Made by a program: the position numbers and the translations under genes. From positions 1,364,001 through 1,428,000 of the forward strand of contig OZ252295.1 of the NCBI GenBank assembly GCA_965250195.1: a stretch of 64,000 nucleotides of DNA, in the 5' to 3' direction. Positions 51,221-60,722 of the stretch are shown in pieces. Each line of letters starts with the position of its first letter. Positions within the stretch are counted from its first letter, which is position 1. The notes beneath the pieces were generated by a model that did not search any database, was not told where the DNA came from, and worked only from the letters and a program-made list of their open reading frames with translations. This DNA comes from CAUZIR01 sp965250195 (lineage in GTDB: Bacteria > Chloroflexota > Dehalococcoidia > Lucifugimonadales > UBA2962).

Positions 51221-52219
51221 CTACATTATGCGGTCGAGCCGCGGGTTGGGGGTGATGCCGGGCGTCCTCCCCCGCTTGGCGATGGGCCGCCCGTCTACCT
51301 CGTGAATGTCGGCGGTGTATCCGTTGGTCATTGCCGAAGCGATGAACGTGCCGACGCCAAAGCTCTGGACCGGCGCCCCGGTTTCAACGAAATGCCTGAT
51401 GCGCTCGGGGTTGAGGCCCCCGGTTACGATGATCTCCACGTGCTTGAAGCCGGCCAGGTCCAACCTGGCCCGAATTTCCTTGACCAGCTCAGGTGTCACC
51501 CCGCCGCGCTCGGCGGCCGTGTCCACGCGGACGCCGCGGAGCCGGTCGCGCAGGGTCTTGGACACCGCAATGGCCTCTTCCGCCTCGTCCCTGTGGGTAT
51601 CGACCAGCGCCACCCGGGGCACGTCCTGTGGGGTATGCCGATCAAAAGCCTGTAGGGCTCTTACCGTGTCGCCCAATATCAGCGAAAGCGCGTGGGGCAT
51701 ACTGCCGGTGGGCGTGACCCCGGCCAGCCTGGCCCCGAGCGTGGTGGAGCACGAGACGCAGCCGCCGATCACGGAGGCGTAGTCCATGTGAGCCGCGACG
51801 TTGGGGTGCATCCGGCGTGCGCCTACCGCGAAAACCGGCGTGCCGGCCGCGGCATCGACGCATGCCTTGGCGGCGGTGGCCCAGCCCGTGGACGAGGAAA
51901 GAGTGCCGGCTATGGCGGTTTCGTAGAGGCCCAGGGCGCCGTACGGGGCTTTCACCCGGAGCGCCACCTCCTTGGACTCGACGCTCGCGCCCTCCTCCAG
52001 AGCCCAGACCTCGCTGCCGGTCTCCGGGAGGATTCTCGTCAGCAGCGCCCGTACTTCGGCGATGCCGCAAAACAGACCGTCTCGCGCCGGGGCGAACTCC
52101 ATCGTCACCACCGGGTTTATCCCCTCGCTTCGGAGAATGTGCAGTGTCCGCTGGAGATAGACGTCGGCCGTGTCGCCGACGAGTATCGGTCGTCTGATGT
52201 CGAATTCGGGGTTAACCAT
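51221..52219 (-). CDS. nicotinate phosphoribosyltransferase
   Basis: A 332-residue NAPRTase-type enzyme that makes nicotinate mononucleotide from nicotinate for NAD salvage. DTADVYLQRTLHILR, GASVESKEVALRVKAPYGALGLYETAIAGTLSS, GARRMHP and VTGGLNPERIRHFVETGAPVQSFGVGTFI match the shorter prokaryotic class. ATG 52219 is preferred over the open frame back to 52306. It might instead act on another base within the same superfamily. Convergent with tilS. Confidence 0.85.
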   Translation of the reverse strand: MVNPEFDIRRPILVGDTADVYLQRTLHILRSEGINPVVTMEFAPARDGLFCGIAEVRALLTRILPETGSEVWALEEGASVESKEVALRVKAPYGALGLYETAIAGTLSSSTGWATAAKACVDAAAGTPVFAVGARRMHPNVAAHMDYASVIGGCVSCSTTLGARLAGVTPTGSMPHALSLILGDTVRALQAFDRHTPQDVPRVALVDTHRDEAEEAIAVSKTLRDRLRGVRVDTAAERGGVTPELVKEIRARLDLAGFKHVEIIVTGGLNPERIRHFVETGAPVQSFGVGTFIASAMTNGYTADIHEVDGRPIAKRGRTPGITPNPRLDRIM

Positions 52220-52354
52220 TAGCTTTGTTGGGCTCGATCTTGCGATGCCCCCTGAAATCGCATGGTACCTCCGGGTCGGGCAAACTTCAAGCGAGTTGGG
52301 AACCACCCAGCAAGGCGTCTTTAGACTGCGGGACCGGGTAAAATAGTGGTCGTT

Positions 52355-53140
52355 CTACGGGCTGGCCGGTGGCTCGCTGGACCGGTTTGCTGCCAGGGCG
52401 CGCGACGCCCGCCTCAGCCCGCCGAGTTTGAGCCGCGCCAGGCCTGTGAGGTCGTGTATGGCGGTGCTCATGACGTCGACCCTGGTGTCAGGGTCGTCGT
52501 GCCAGCGCACCGGCACCTCTTTTATACGGAAACCGTTCTTTTCGGCGAAGATGAGCAGCTCGGTGTCGAAGAACCACCCGGTGTCTTTGACCAGGGGCAA
52601 AAGCAGGTCGGCCGTGCGCCGGTTGAGCGCCTTAAAGCCGCACTGCGCGTCTTTGAAACCCACAAGAAAGGAGGCCCGGATTATCAGGTTATAGGTGCGG
52701 GACGTGAACTCGCGGCCGCCGGTCCGGCCCACCACCAGCGAGCCTTTCATCAGGCGAGAGCCAATGGCCACGTCGTACCCGTCGTCGCCGATGGCATGCA
52801 CCAGAGGCACGAGGTCGTTGAGATTGGTCGAAAGATCGACGTCCATGTAGCCGACGATGTCCGCACTCGATTCGAGCCAGGTCTGTTTCAGGGCACGGCC
52901 CCTGCCGCGTTGGTCCAGCACGGTGTGTTTGACGCCGTAGAAATCGACGAGTTTTTTGGCGATATCGCCGGTCATGTCGGTCGACCCGTTGTCGGCGATG
53001 GTTATGGCCCACTCATAGTCAGCCAGGTGCCCCTGCAAAAAGTGGTGAAGGGCGCCCACCGACGCTGAGAGGACCTTCTCCTCGTTGAGGACGGGGATGA
53101 CGATTTCCAGTGATTTCTTCAACGCAGACCTGTCGGGCAC
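52355..53140 (-). CDS. family 2 glycosyltransferase (dolichyl-phosphate hexose synthase-like)
   Basis: A 261-residue GT-A enzyme of family GT2 that would transfer a sugar from a nucleotide donor to a lipid carrier. IVIPVLNEEKVLSASV, ADNGSTDMTGDIA, GYMDVDLSTNLNDL (DxD) and CGFKALNRRTADLLLP, then DTGWFFDTELLIFAEKNG, are typical of dolichyl-phosphate glucose/mannose synthases. No C-terminal membrane helices. GTG start five bases after purH, so it may be the last gene of the purine operon, though functionally separate. Confidence 0.87.
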   Translation of the reverse strand: MPDRSALKKSLEIVIPVLNEEKVLSASVGALHHFLQGHLADYEWAITIADNGSTDMTGDIAKKLVDFYGVKHTVLDQRGRGRALKQTWLESSADIVGYMDVDLSTNLNDLVPLVHAIGDDGYDVAIGSRLMKGSLVVGRTGGREFTSRTYNLIIRASFLVGFKDAQCGFKALNRRTADLLLPLVKDTGWFFDTELLIFAEKNGFRIKEVPVRWHDDPDTRVDVMSTAIHDLTGLARLKLGGLRRASRALAANRSSEPPASP

Positions 53141-53145
53141 ACCAG

Positions 53146-54669
53146 TTAGTGCCGGAAGTGGCGGACCCGGGTAAAGACCATCGCCAGACCGAGTTTGTCC
53201 GCGGCCTCGATTACGTCTTCGTCCCGGATCGAGCCCCCCGGCTGTACCACGGCGGTGACACCGGCTGTTGCCGCCATCTCCACGTTGTCGGCGAACGGAA
53301 AGAATGCGTCGGACGCCAGGACGCTCCCGGAAGCCCGGTCACCGGCCGCCCGCACAGCGAGGTGGACGCTGTTGAGCCGGTTGGGCTGCCCCGCCCCCAT
53401 TCCCCTCAGCGACATGTCGCCCGCCAGGACGATGGCGTTGGACTTAACGTGTTTGGCCGCTTTCCAGGCGAAGGCCAGGTCAGCCAACTGCGCCGGTGTG
53501 GGGTTCAGTTTGGTGACCACTTTCCAGTCTGCCGGGTCCTCTGCCACCTCGTCTGCCCCCTGCACCAGCACGCCGCCGCTTATCCGCCTGATCTCTGGTT
53601 TCGCAGCCTCGCTCGTCGGCTCGACCGAGAGGATCCGCAGGTTCTTGCGTGACTTCAGAATCTCGAGGGCGCCACTTTCGTATCCCGGCGCCACCACGAC
53701 TTCGTAAAAAACGCCCTTCATGGCCTTCGCGGTGCTCGCGGTGACGGGGCGATTGAACCCGACGATGCCGCCGTAGGCCGAAACTGGATCGCCGTCGAAT
53801 GCGCGGCCGTAAACGGTGGGCTGGTCGTCGCCTGCCGCCAGACCGCACGGGTTGTTGTGCTTGATCACGGCGACCGCACCACCCTCGAAGTCTGAAACCA
53901 CTCTCCACGCCGCGTCGGCGTCGAGGAGGTTGTTAAACGAAAGCGCCTTGCCGTGCAATTGTTCGGCACCCGCGATGCCTCCGGTGCCGTCTTCGACATA
54001 CAGACCCGCCTGTTGATGGGGGTTCTCGCCGTAACGCAGCTCGGCGATGCGCCGGGCCGAAAGCGACACGGTCTCGGACGACTCTGCGACAGCTTCGGCC
54101 AGGTACCTGGCTATGGCAGCGTCGTACTCCGAGACGTGAGCGAAGGCTTTGGTCGCCAGTGCTCGACGCTCAGAGGGAGTCACCGATGCCAAACCGCCGC
54201 CGGCGATGCGCTCGGCCAGCCAGCCGTAGTCGCTCGGGTCAACTGCCACGATGACGTCGGGGTGGTTCTTGGCCGCCGCCCGCACCATCGTGGGGCCGCC
54301 GATGTCGATGTTTTCCAGCGCTTCCGCCAGCTCGACACCCGGCCGGGCGATGGTCTGGGTGAACGGGTAGAGGTTTACCGCGACCAGGTCCACGGCGCCG
54401 ATACCGTGCTTGCCTAGCTGCTCAAGATCGCCGGGGACGTCCCTGCGGGCGAGGATGCCGCCGTGCACCCCAGGGTGCAGGGTCTTCACCCGGCCGTCCA
54501 TGATCTCCGGGAAGCCCGTCACTTCGGAGACGGATGTGACCGGCAACCCGCCAGCCTGCAGTTCCCGGAACGTCCCGCCGGTGCTGACCAGTTCGATACC
54601 GGCGCCCGAGAGCGCCCGGCCGAATTCGACCACCCCGGCTTTATCGAAGACGCTGAGTATCGCCCTCAT
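53146..54669 (-). CDS. purH: bifunctional AICAR transformylase / IMP cyclohydrolase PurH
   Basis: Last two steps of IMP synthesis in one 507-residue protein. IMP cyclohydrolase (about 1-190): SVFDKAGVVEFGRAL, STGGTFRELQ, VKTLHPGVHGGIL, VDLVAVNLYPF. AICAR transformylase (about 195-507): LRYGENPHQQAGLY, GKALSFNNLLDADAAWR, IKHNNPCG, and the C-terminal KSNAIVLAGDMSLRGMGAGQPNR. Its stop and the next gene are five bases apart; its start overlaps the purM stop by one base, showing purM-purH coupling. Confidence 0.96.
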   Translation of the reverse strand: MRAILSVFDKAGVVEFGRALSGAGIELVSTGGTFRELQAGGLPVTSVSEVTGFPEIMDGRVKTLHPGVHGGILARRDVPGDLEQLGKHGIGAVDLVAVNLYPFTQTIARPGVELAEALENIDIGGPTMVRAAAKNHPDVIVAVDPSDYGWLAERIAGGGLASVTPSERRALATKAFAHVSEYDAAIARYLAEAVAESSETVSLSARRIAELRYGENPHQQAGLYVEDGTGGIAGAEQLHGKALSFNNLLDADAAWRVVSDFEGGAVAVIKHNNPCGLAAGDDQPTVYGRAFDGDPVSAYGGIVGFNRPVTASTAKAMKGVFYEVVVAPGYESGALEILKSRKNLRILSVEPTSEAAKPEIRRISGGVLVQGADEVAEDPADWKVVTKLNPTPAQLADLAFAWKAAKHVKSNAIVLAGDMSLRGMGAGQPNRLNSVHLAVRAAGDRASGSVLASDAFFPFADNVEMAATAGVTAVVQPGGSIRDEDVIEAADKLGLAMVFTRVRHFRH

Positions 54670-55760
54670 CAGTTCGTTCCAGTTTCGATAAAGACCCTGG
54701 CCGTCGCCTCGACTCCGGTCGGCGCGGCCACGGCAATTCCAATGGCCACTGAACTGGGAACCGCGTCGATCACCGCAGTGGCCTCCGAGGGATCGCAGAC
54801 GGCCACCATGCCAATGCCCATGTTGAAGACCCGGTACATCTCTCCAGTCGCGATTTCGCCGGTATTTTGGATGAGAGCAAATATCGAAGGGGTCTCCCAG
54901 GCGCCGGGGTCGATGCGAGCGCCGACGCCTTCGGGAAGCGCGCGCGGCACATTGTCCACGAGCCCTCCCCCGGTTATGTGTGCCAGGGTTTTGACTCGCG
55001 CCCTGATGTTCTTGACGTCGCCCACGTACGACCGGTGCGGCTCGCTAAGTTCTTCGCCCAGCGTTCTGCCCAGTTCATCTCGACGACCATCGAGAACGGA
55101 GAGGTCATCGTTGATGCCGAACACGCTGCGCACGAGGGAGAAGCCGTTGGTATGGATGCCGCTCGACGGGATGCCGACGAGAGTGTCGCCGATCTTCACG
55201 TTGGCCGGGTCTAGAACGGCGTCTTCCTCCACCGCCCCGACCGCGAAGCCCGCCATGTCAAAGTCGCCCGCTTCGTAAACCCCCGGCATCTCGGCCGTCT
55301 CGCCTCCGATGAGCGCGCAATCGGCCTCGGCACAGGCCCCGGCCATACCCTTGACCAGCGCCCCGACCATTTTTTCGTCTATGACACCGGCGGCAAAGTA
55401 GTCGAGAAAGAATAGGGGGTCGGCCCCGGTGACGATTATGTCGTTGAGACAGGCATTGACCAGGTCGATGCCCAGGGCCTCGTAGCGGCCGGTCCATCTG
55501 CCCAATAGCAGCTTGGTCCCCACGCCGTCGGTGCTGGAAACGAGCACCGGGTTTTGGTATCCCGTGAGTCGGAACATGCCGCCAAATCCGCCAATCCCCC
55601 CCAGGACGCTCGGACCAGAGGTGGTTGCCGCTATCGGGCCGAGACTCGCTTTTAGGGACTCGGCCGAGTCCCTGTCCACACCGGCGGCTCGATAGGCGTC
55701 GGCCCTGTAAATGTCGGCCCTGGATGAGTCAGAGGATGTGTGGCTAGACTTCGAGGGCAA
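54669..55760 (-). CDS. purM: phosphoribosylformylglycinamidine cyclo-ligase PurM
   Basis: AIR synthetase. AYRAAGVDRDSAESLKASLG, SSTDGVGTKLLLGRWTGRYEALGIDLVNACLNDI, GADPLFFLDYFA, ALIGGETAEMPGVY and AHITGGGLVDNVPRAL are canonical. The start is uncertain: TTG 55760 overlaps purF by about 17 bases; no ATG or GTG lies between it and the conserved AYRAAGVD. A further upstream frame to 55814 is within purF and is not used. Part of the purF-purM-purH operon. Confidence 0.92.
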   Translation of the reverse strand: MPSKSSHTSSDSSRADIYRADAYRAAGVDRDSAESLKASLGPIAATTSGPSVLGGIGGFGGMFRLTGYQNPVLVSSTDGVGTKLLLGRWTGRYEALGIDLVNACLNDIIVTGADPLFFLDYFAAGVIDEKMVGALVKGMAGACAEADCALIGGETAEMPGVYEAGDFDMAGFAVGAVEEDAVLDPANVKIGDTLVGIPSSGIHTNGFSLVRSVFGINDDLSVLDGRRDELGRTLGEELSEPHRSYVGDVKNIRARVKTLAHITGGGLVDNVPRALPEGVGARIDPGAWETPSIFALIQNTGEIATGEMYRVFNMGIGMVAVCDPSEATAVIDAVPSSVAIGIAVAAPTGVEATARVFIETGTN

Positions 55761-57231
55761 GCTTGTCCATCTCGAGCTGCACGGGGATCGGGTGGTCCCC
55801 GGTGAAGCAGCCAAGGCACACCCGATTCCTCGGTAGGTCTACGGACTTGAGCAAACCGTCAATGCTGAGGTAGCCGAGCGAGTCTGCGCCCACGTATTGG
55901 CGAATCTCCTCGACCGATTTGTTGGCGGCGATAAGTTCTCGACGAGTGGCTAGATCCACCCCCAGATGGCACGGGTGCTGGATGGGTGGGGCGCAGATGC
56001 GCAGGTGCACCTCTTTCGCACCCCCGCGCTTGAGAAGATTTACGACGAGGGGCGTGGTCGTGCCCCGGACGATAGAGTCATCGACCACGACTAGGCGTTT
56101 GCCTTTAATCACCTCCGGCAGCGGGTTGAGTTTGCGCCGCACCCCGAGCTCGCGGAGGCGCTGGTCGGGCAGGATGAACGTCCTACCCACATATCTGTTC
56201 TTTACAAGGCCCTCGCCGTATTCGATTTTCGATTCGCGGGAGTAGCCCACGGCCGCGGCGATGGCGCTGTCCGGCACCCCGATGACCATGTCGGCCTCCA
56301 CCGGGTGCTCTCTGGCCAGTTCGGCGCCCATCGACACCCGCTGGTTGTAGATGAGCTTGTCGTCGATGACGCTGTCGGGCCGGGCGAAGTAGATGTTCTC
56401 GAAGATGCAGGAAGCGCAGCCGTTTTGCTCTCGCTTATAGATCGTTCGCAGCCCCTTAGAATCGATGATGACCGCTTCGCCCGGGTCCACCTCTCGGACG
56501 AACGTTGCGCCAATGTGGTCCAGGGCGCAGGTTTCAGACGCGATCACCCACCCGGCGTCCAGCTTTCCAATGCACAGCGGGCGCACCCCCAGCGGGTCTC
56601 GAATGCCCATGACGGCGTCCTTGGTCAGGACCGTCAGGGAGTATGCGCCGCTCAGGCGCCTCATCATGGTCGCGACCCTCTCGCCCCAGTCTGCTCCGGG
56701 CACGTTGGTGAGCATGTGGGCGATGATCTCCGAGTCGCTGGAGGTATCGAATCGACAGCCCCACTCTTCCAACTCTTCGCGCAGCGGCGCGGCGTTTACG
56801 ACGTTGCCGTTGTGGGCGAGGGCGATTTCACCGTTCGGCCCCTTGGACCGGATGGGCTGGGCGTTTCGTTTACGCGAACTGCCGGTAGTCGAATATCTCG
56901 TATGACCGATCGCTGCGTGGCCGGGGAGCAGGGCAATGTCGTCCTCGTCCAACCCCTGTGAGACGAGGCCCATGGCCGTCTTGATGCGGATGCGGCTGCC
57001 GTCGGTCGAGGCGAAACCGGCGCTCTCTTGGCCCCGGTGCTGCAACGCGTAAATGCCGAAAAAGGCGATTCGGGCGACCGCTTCACCGGGGGCGTACACG
57101 CCCATGACACCGCACTCTTCGTGGATGTCCCGGTCCAACTCTACCTCCAAATCGAGGGGCAAATCGAGGGGCAGATCAGGGGCCCAATCGGGCGCCGGGT
57201 CGGGCATGGGCGGAGGAACCCTTTGGCTCAT
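55744..57231 (-). CDS. purF: amidophosphoribosyltransferase PurF
   Basis: First committed enzyme of purine synthesis, 495 residues. An N-terminal propeptide of 39 residues precedes the catalytic Cys40 of ECGVMGVYAPGE, released by self-cleavage. PRPP-loop VVDDSIVRGTTT. Cys residues at GCASCIFE, RICAPP and CLGCFTGDHP show the Fe-S-containing Bacillus type. The propeptide carries an in-frame 12-bp repeat (57148-57183) coding for DLPL units. ATG 57231 follows a 160-base leader. Confidence 0.96.
   Translation of the reverse strand: MSQRVPPPMPDPAPDWAPDLPLDLPLDLEVELDRDIHEECGVMGVYAPGEAVARIAFFGIYALQHRGQESAGFASTDGSRIRIKTAMGLVSQGLDEDDIALLPGHAAIGHTRYSTTGSSRKRNAQPIRSKGPNGEIALAHNGNVVNAAPLREELEEWGCRFDTSSDSEIIAHMLTNVPGADWGERVATMMRRLSGAYSLTVLTKDAVMGIRDPLGVRPLCIGKLDAGWVIASETCALDHIGATFVREVDPGEAVIIDSKGLRTIYKREQNGCASCIFENIYFARPDSVIDDKLIYNQRVSMGAELAREHPVEADMVIGVPDSAIAAAVGYSRESKIEYGEGLVKNRYVGRTFILPDQRLRELGVRRKLNPLPEVIKGKRLVVVDDSIVRGTTTPLVVNLLKRGGAKEVHLRICAPPIQHPCHLGVDLATRRELIAANKSVEEIRQYVGADSLGYLSIDGLLKSVDLPRNRVCLGCFTGDHPIPVQLEMDKLALEV
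57148..57183. repeat. 12-bp in-frame repeat in the purF propeptide
   Basis: Two identical copies of caaatcgagggg and a diverged third encode DLPL units in the part removed on maturation. Likely replication slippage tolerated by the propeptide. Confidence 0.75.
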
Positions 57232-57302
57232 CGGGTGCTCATCTGAGAGGGGTGAGCGCCGTCCATGCGCCTGTGTAGTCGGCGTGTGGCGACGGGCTCA
57301 AT

Positions 57303-57401
57303 GTCATGCGTAATGACTGTCCATTTTGCGGGACTTAGGCCCCGTGGCGGCACTCGAGCAGGCGGCACTGAAGTGGCGGCACTTACCTGGGCCGAATTAT
57401 A
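57303..57401 (-). promoter_or_regulatory. purF promoter and leader with repeats and an inverted repeat
   Basis: Minus-strand TATAAT at 57396-57401 contains the TAA stop of the upstream MFS gene. In the leader, AGTGCCGCC occurs three times (57375-57383, 57361-57369, 57346-57354; spacing 14 and 15), and GTCAT-GCGTA-ATGAC (57303-57317) is a perfect inverted repeat. No purine riboswitch motif recognised. Either element may be an operator. Confidence 0.5.
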
Positions 57402-58677
57402 CGGGCGCGTTCGTTGGAGGGTCAACGCTGACCCCCCGTTCCCGGCCCCGTTCCCGGTGGGGGGGGCCTCCCATTCGGGCCCTGAATTCGGGGACGGCCA
57501 GCCACAGCCCTGCCATCGCGATGAGCGCAGCCACAGCATCGATCCGAAGCGCTACCTGGGGGCCGAGTCCGCTTGCCAGGGCTCCCACGATGAGGGCGCC
57601 AATGGGCCCGGCGCCAATGGCCAGCGTGACCACGCCGAGCGCCTTGCCCCGCACCTCGTCGTCTGTGTTGATCACCACTATCGCCGCCTGCATGGTGGAG
57701 AAGCCGGCCAGGCCAAAACCCAGGAGTACGAGCGAGAGCACGGCGCCAAGGTACCCGGTCTGGAAAGAGAGCAGTAACAACGCGCCCGCAGCGATGGTCG
57801 AACCCGTCATATATAGCAGGCCGAGGCGGCCGGCGCGAGCGGACAGGCTGGCGATGGTGATGGCCGCCGCCAGTGATCCGAGCCCCTCGGCCGACAGCAA
57901 AAGCCCGAGCCCGGACTCGACCTCAATGACGTCCCGGGCGACCACCAGGATCACCTGCATGTAGGGGAAGATGAACAGGTTGACGGCGATCGTCACCGTG
58001 ATCGTACCGAGCAAGAGACGGTTGGACATTACGTAAGAGAGGCCCTCGAACATCGTCGATATTCGGCTGGCACCCCTGGCTGCTCTTTCGGCTCGTGCCG
58101 TATCGACTCCAGACGGCGGGGGGACTTTGACCAGCCAGATGAGCGCAAAGGCGACTACCGCCAGGCCAACTACCGCGATGTAGCCGGTCCTTACGCCGAC
58201 CGTCGCGATGAGCAGACCGCCGATGGCCGGCCCCATCATGCGGCTCGCAGTCATGGCCACAGACTCCAGCGCTATGCCGTTGGTTACGCCGGAAACGCCG
58301 AGCAGATCCCGCACGACCCTTCGCTTAAAAGGCTGGTCGAAGGCCCAGGCGACGCCGGTTACCAGTGCCACCGGGTATGCGGCCCAGGCCGCGGCGATAT
58401 TCAGCGCGAACGCGATGCCCATCGCCCCGACGGCCGCCAGGTTGAGGGCATGCAGCGAGCGGATGACGGTCATTCGCCGGGGTGAATCCGCCACCACTCC
58501 TCCGACGAGGCCAAAAATCAACAACGGTGCCATGAGGGAGAACCCGACCATGGCCACGGCCAGTGCCGAGTCGGTCTTCTCCAGCACCATCCAGCCGAGC
58601 AGGGTCAGTTGCATCCATCGCGAGGTGTAGAACAGCAGGCTGGACGGCCACAGAATTCTGAACCTGGGGTCGGCCAT
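57397..58677 (-). CDS. MFS transporter (EntS-like)
   Basis: Major-facilitator protein with 12 expected helices, of the MFS_3/EntS-like group. The conserved loop GGVVADSPRRMTVI between helices 2 and 3, VTGVAWAFDQPFKRRVVRDL and VLLGFGLAGFSTMQAAIV are visible. ATG 58677 gives 426 residues, the usual size; the frame is open to 58875, but the extra part consists of 18-bp repeats and low-complexity sequence. It could export siderophore, drug or metabolite; substrate unknown. Its stop codon forms part of the purF -10 box. Confidence 0.87.
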   Translation of the reverse strand: MADPRFRILWPSSLLFYTSRWMQLTLLGWMVLEKTDSALAVAMVGFSLMAPLLIFGLVGGVVADSPRRMTVIRSLHALNLAAVGAMGIAFALNIAAAWAAYPVALVTGVAWAFDQPFKRRVVRDLLGVSGVTNGIALESVAMTASRMMGPAIGGLLIATVGVRTGYIAVVGLAVVAFALIWLVKVPPPSGVDTARAERAARGASRISTMFEGLSYVMSNRLLLGTITVTIAVNLFIFPYMQVILVVARDVIEVESGLGLLLSAEGLGSLAAAITIASLSARAGRLGLLYMTGSTIAAGALLLLSFQTGYLGAVLSLVLLGFGLAGFSTMQAAIVVINTDDEVRGKALGVVTLAIGAGPIGALIVGALASGLGPQVALRIDAVAALIAMAGLWLAVPEFRARMGGPPHRERGRERGVSVDPPTNAPV

Positions 58678-58681
58678 CGCC

Positions 58682-58741
58682 CGGAACGTGCCCGCCGCCC
58701 GTAACGTGCCCGCCAACGGGGACGTGCCCGCCACCGGGGAG
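58682..58741. repeat. 18-bp tandem repeat before the MFS start
   Basis: Three units built on minus-strand GGCGGGCACGT with seven-base spacers lie directly before ATG 58677. In the longer reading frame they would encode AGT-type repeats. May be a leader element or slippage product. Confidence 0.65.
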
Positions 58742-58960
58742 GTGGAGGTAGACCGGCGCCGGGTTTTCGGTATCAACCGTCGTGTCGTGGGGTCAGGCCC
58801 GGTTTCGGGCTGGCGGCCGGACGCATCGTTTGGGGGTGTCTGGCGAGCCACGAAGGCTATCCTACAGCCTCTCACGGAGGCGTCCCTTAAACAGGCCGGG
58901 TGAGACCGGGACCCGAAACCTCTGCACCAGTCAATGGTGCGGCGGAGCGGTTACGCACAT

Positions 58961-59062
58961 CTTGACATTGAGACCCTCCAAAAGATAAACTAAGTCGGTT
59001 AACAACTCAGGTTTCCACTGGCCCCGAAGAGTCGGGACAGCCGAAAACCAAATTTAGGAGGT
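58961..59062 (+). promoter_or_regulatory. rny promoter, leader and strong ribosome-binding site
   Basis: TTGACA (58961-58966), an 18-base spacer and TAAACT (58985-58990) form a near-canonical promoter. The leader of about 75 bases has a CCCGA/TCGGG hairpin; AGGAGGT at 59056-59062 precedes ATG 59070 by seven bases. Confidence 0.65.
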
Positions 59063-59069
59063 GCGTCGC

Positions 59070-60599
59070 ATGACAAACGTCATCGTAGCGGTCGTCGCCG
59101 TCCTTATCGGCCTGGGAGCAGGAGCATCGTTCGGGCTCTTCGGGAGAAGGGTCCTGTCTCGAAAGCGTTACGAGGCGGCGCAGGAAGAAGCGTCCCGCGT
59201 ATTGGAAGTAGCCGGGGAGCGCAAACGCGCGATCATTATCGAAGCCAAGGAGGAGGCCCTGAGCGTCAGGTCCGCCTCAGAGTCGGAGCATAGAGAAAGG
59301 CGCTCCGATCTCAACGGCATAGAGCGCAGGCTTTCCAACAGGGAAGAGCAGCTCGATCGTCGCGGGGGCAACCTGGACAAGCGAGAGCGACACGCCGATG
59401 AGCGTGAATCGGCCAATGAGCGCCGAGAGTCGGAATTGGAGGATCTCAAGGCAAAAGAGACGGATCTGCTAGAGAGCATTTCCAACCTCACGGTGGAAGA
59501 GGCCGAGGCCCGTCTGCTGGCAGTAGCCGAGGACGATATCCGCCACGAGATCGCCATTCGCTATCGAGACCATGAAGACCGTGCAAAAGAGGAGGCGGAC
59601 GACAGGGCCCGCAACATAGTTGCCCAGGCCGTCCAACGCCTAGCCTCGGACGTGGTGTCCGAAATCACGGTCACGAGCGTGCCCCTGCCCAGCGACGACA
59701 TGAAGGGTCGTCTCATTGGGCGAGAAGGTCGGAATATAAGGGCCATCGAGAAGGCCACCGGAGTCGATTTGATAATCGACGACACGCCTGAAGCCGTCAC
59801 TCTGTCGTGCTTCGACCCGGTTCGCCGGGAGGTGGCACGGGTGTCTTTGACCCGGTTGATAGCAGACGGTCGCATTCACCCCGCTCGCATCGAAGAGATC
59901 GTCACCAGGTCCGAGAAAGAGGTCTGGGACACCATATGGAAGGCTGGCGAGTCCGCCGTCTTTGAGACCGGTGTACGAGGGCTAAATCCGGAAGTAGTAA
60001 AGCTGCTGGGCAGACTCAAGTACAGGTACAGCTACGGCGAAAACGTGCTGCTGCACAGCGTCGAAGTTGGGAACCTCGCCGCCATGATCGCCGCCGAGAT
60101 TGGCGCCAACGTCAAGGTCGCCAAGATGGGGGGGTTGCTCCACGACATCGGCAAGGCGATGAGCCACGAGGTGGAGGGTCCACACGCCGAGATCGGCGCG
60201 GATTTCGCCGCCAAGTTCAACGTCTCAAAGGCCGTCTGCGTGTGCATTGGCGACCACCACAACGACAATCCCGGTTCGGTCGAGGGCTTTATCGTGGCGG
60301 CGGCCGATGCCATTAGCGCGGCGCGGCCGGGTGCCAGGCGGGACACGGTCGAGCACTACATAAAACGCCTCGAAGCGCTTGAAGAGGTGGCCAGCTCCTT
60401 TGAGGGCGTGGAAAAGTGCTACGCCATACAGGCCGGCCGGGAGGTCCGGGTTCTGGTTAAACCAGAAAACGTCGACGATCTTATGGCGGCAAACCTGGCG
60501 CGAGATATCGTCAAGAAGATCGAGGAGACCCTCGTCTACCCCGGCCAGATAAAGGTCACCGTGATCAGAGAGAGCCGCCAGGTCGAGTACGCCCGGTAA
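59070..60599 (+). CDS. rny: ribonuclease Y
   Basis: Membrane-anchored endoribonuclease initiating mRNA decay, 509 residues. An N-terminal helix (residues 2-24), long coiled coil (about 30-190) rich in Glu/Arg, KH domain (PSDDMKGRLIGREGRNIRAIEKATGVD, about 206-260), and HD domain with LLHDIGKAMSHE and GDHHND for metal binding. ATG 59070 is fixed by AGGAGG; a GTG at 59061 lies inside that site. Confidence 0.97.
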   Translation: MTNVIVAVVAVLIGLGAGASFGLFGRRVLSRKRYEAAQEEASRVLEVAGERKRAIIIEAKEEALSVRSASESEHRERRSDLNGIERRLSNREEQLDRRGGNLDKRERHADERESANERRESELEDLKAKETDLLESISNLTVEEAEARLLAVAEDDIRHEIAIRYRDHEDRAKEEADDRARNIVAQAVQRLASDVVSEITVTSVPLPSDDMKGRLIGREGRNIRAIEKATGVDLIIDDTPEAVTLSCFDPVRREVARVSLTRLIADGRIHPARIEEIVTRSEKEVWDTIWKAGESAVFETGVRGLNPEVVKLLGRLKYRYSYGENVLLHSVEVGNLAAMIAAEIGANVKVAKMGGLLHDIGKAMSHEVEGPHAEIGADFAAKFNVSKAVCVCIGDHHNDNPGSVEGFIVAAADAISAARPGARRDTVEHYIKRLEALEEVASSFEGVEKCYAIQAGREVRVLVKPENVDDLMAANLARDIVKKIEETLVYPGQIKVTVIRESRQVEYAR

Positions 60600-60642
60600 G
60601 AGACAAACATCGGCCTGGGGTCAGAGTTGACTTGTAACGTCG

Positions 60643-60682
60643 GACGGGCCGCTCGAATCCGCCTGAGGATAAGCGGCCCGTC
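60643..60682 (+). terminator. 11-bp hairpin after rny
   Basis: GACGGGCCGCT (60643-60653) pairs perfectly with AGCGGCCCGTC (60672-60682), loop 18 bases. TGTCGTAC follows without a U-run. Probably ends rny transcription before the PHP gene. Confidence 0.55.
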
Positions 60683-60722
60683 TGTCGTACGCGGGTGATT
60701 TCCGACCGGGGCCAGTACAAAG

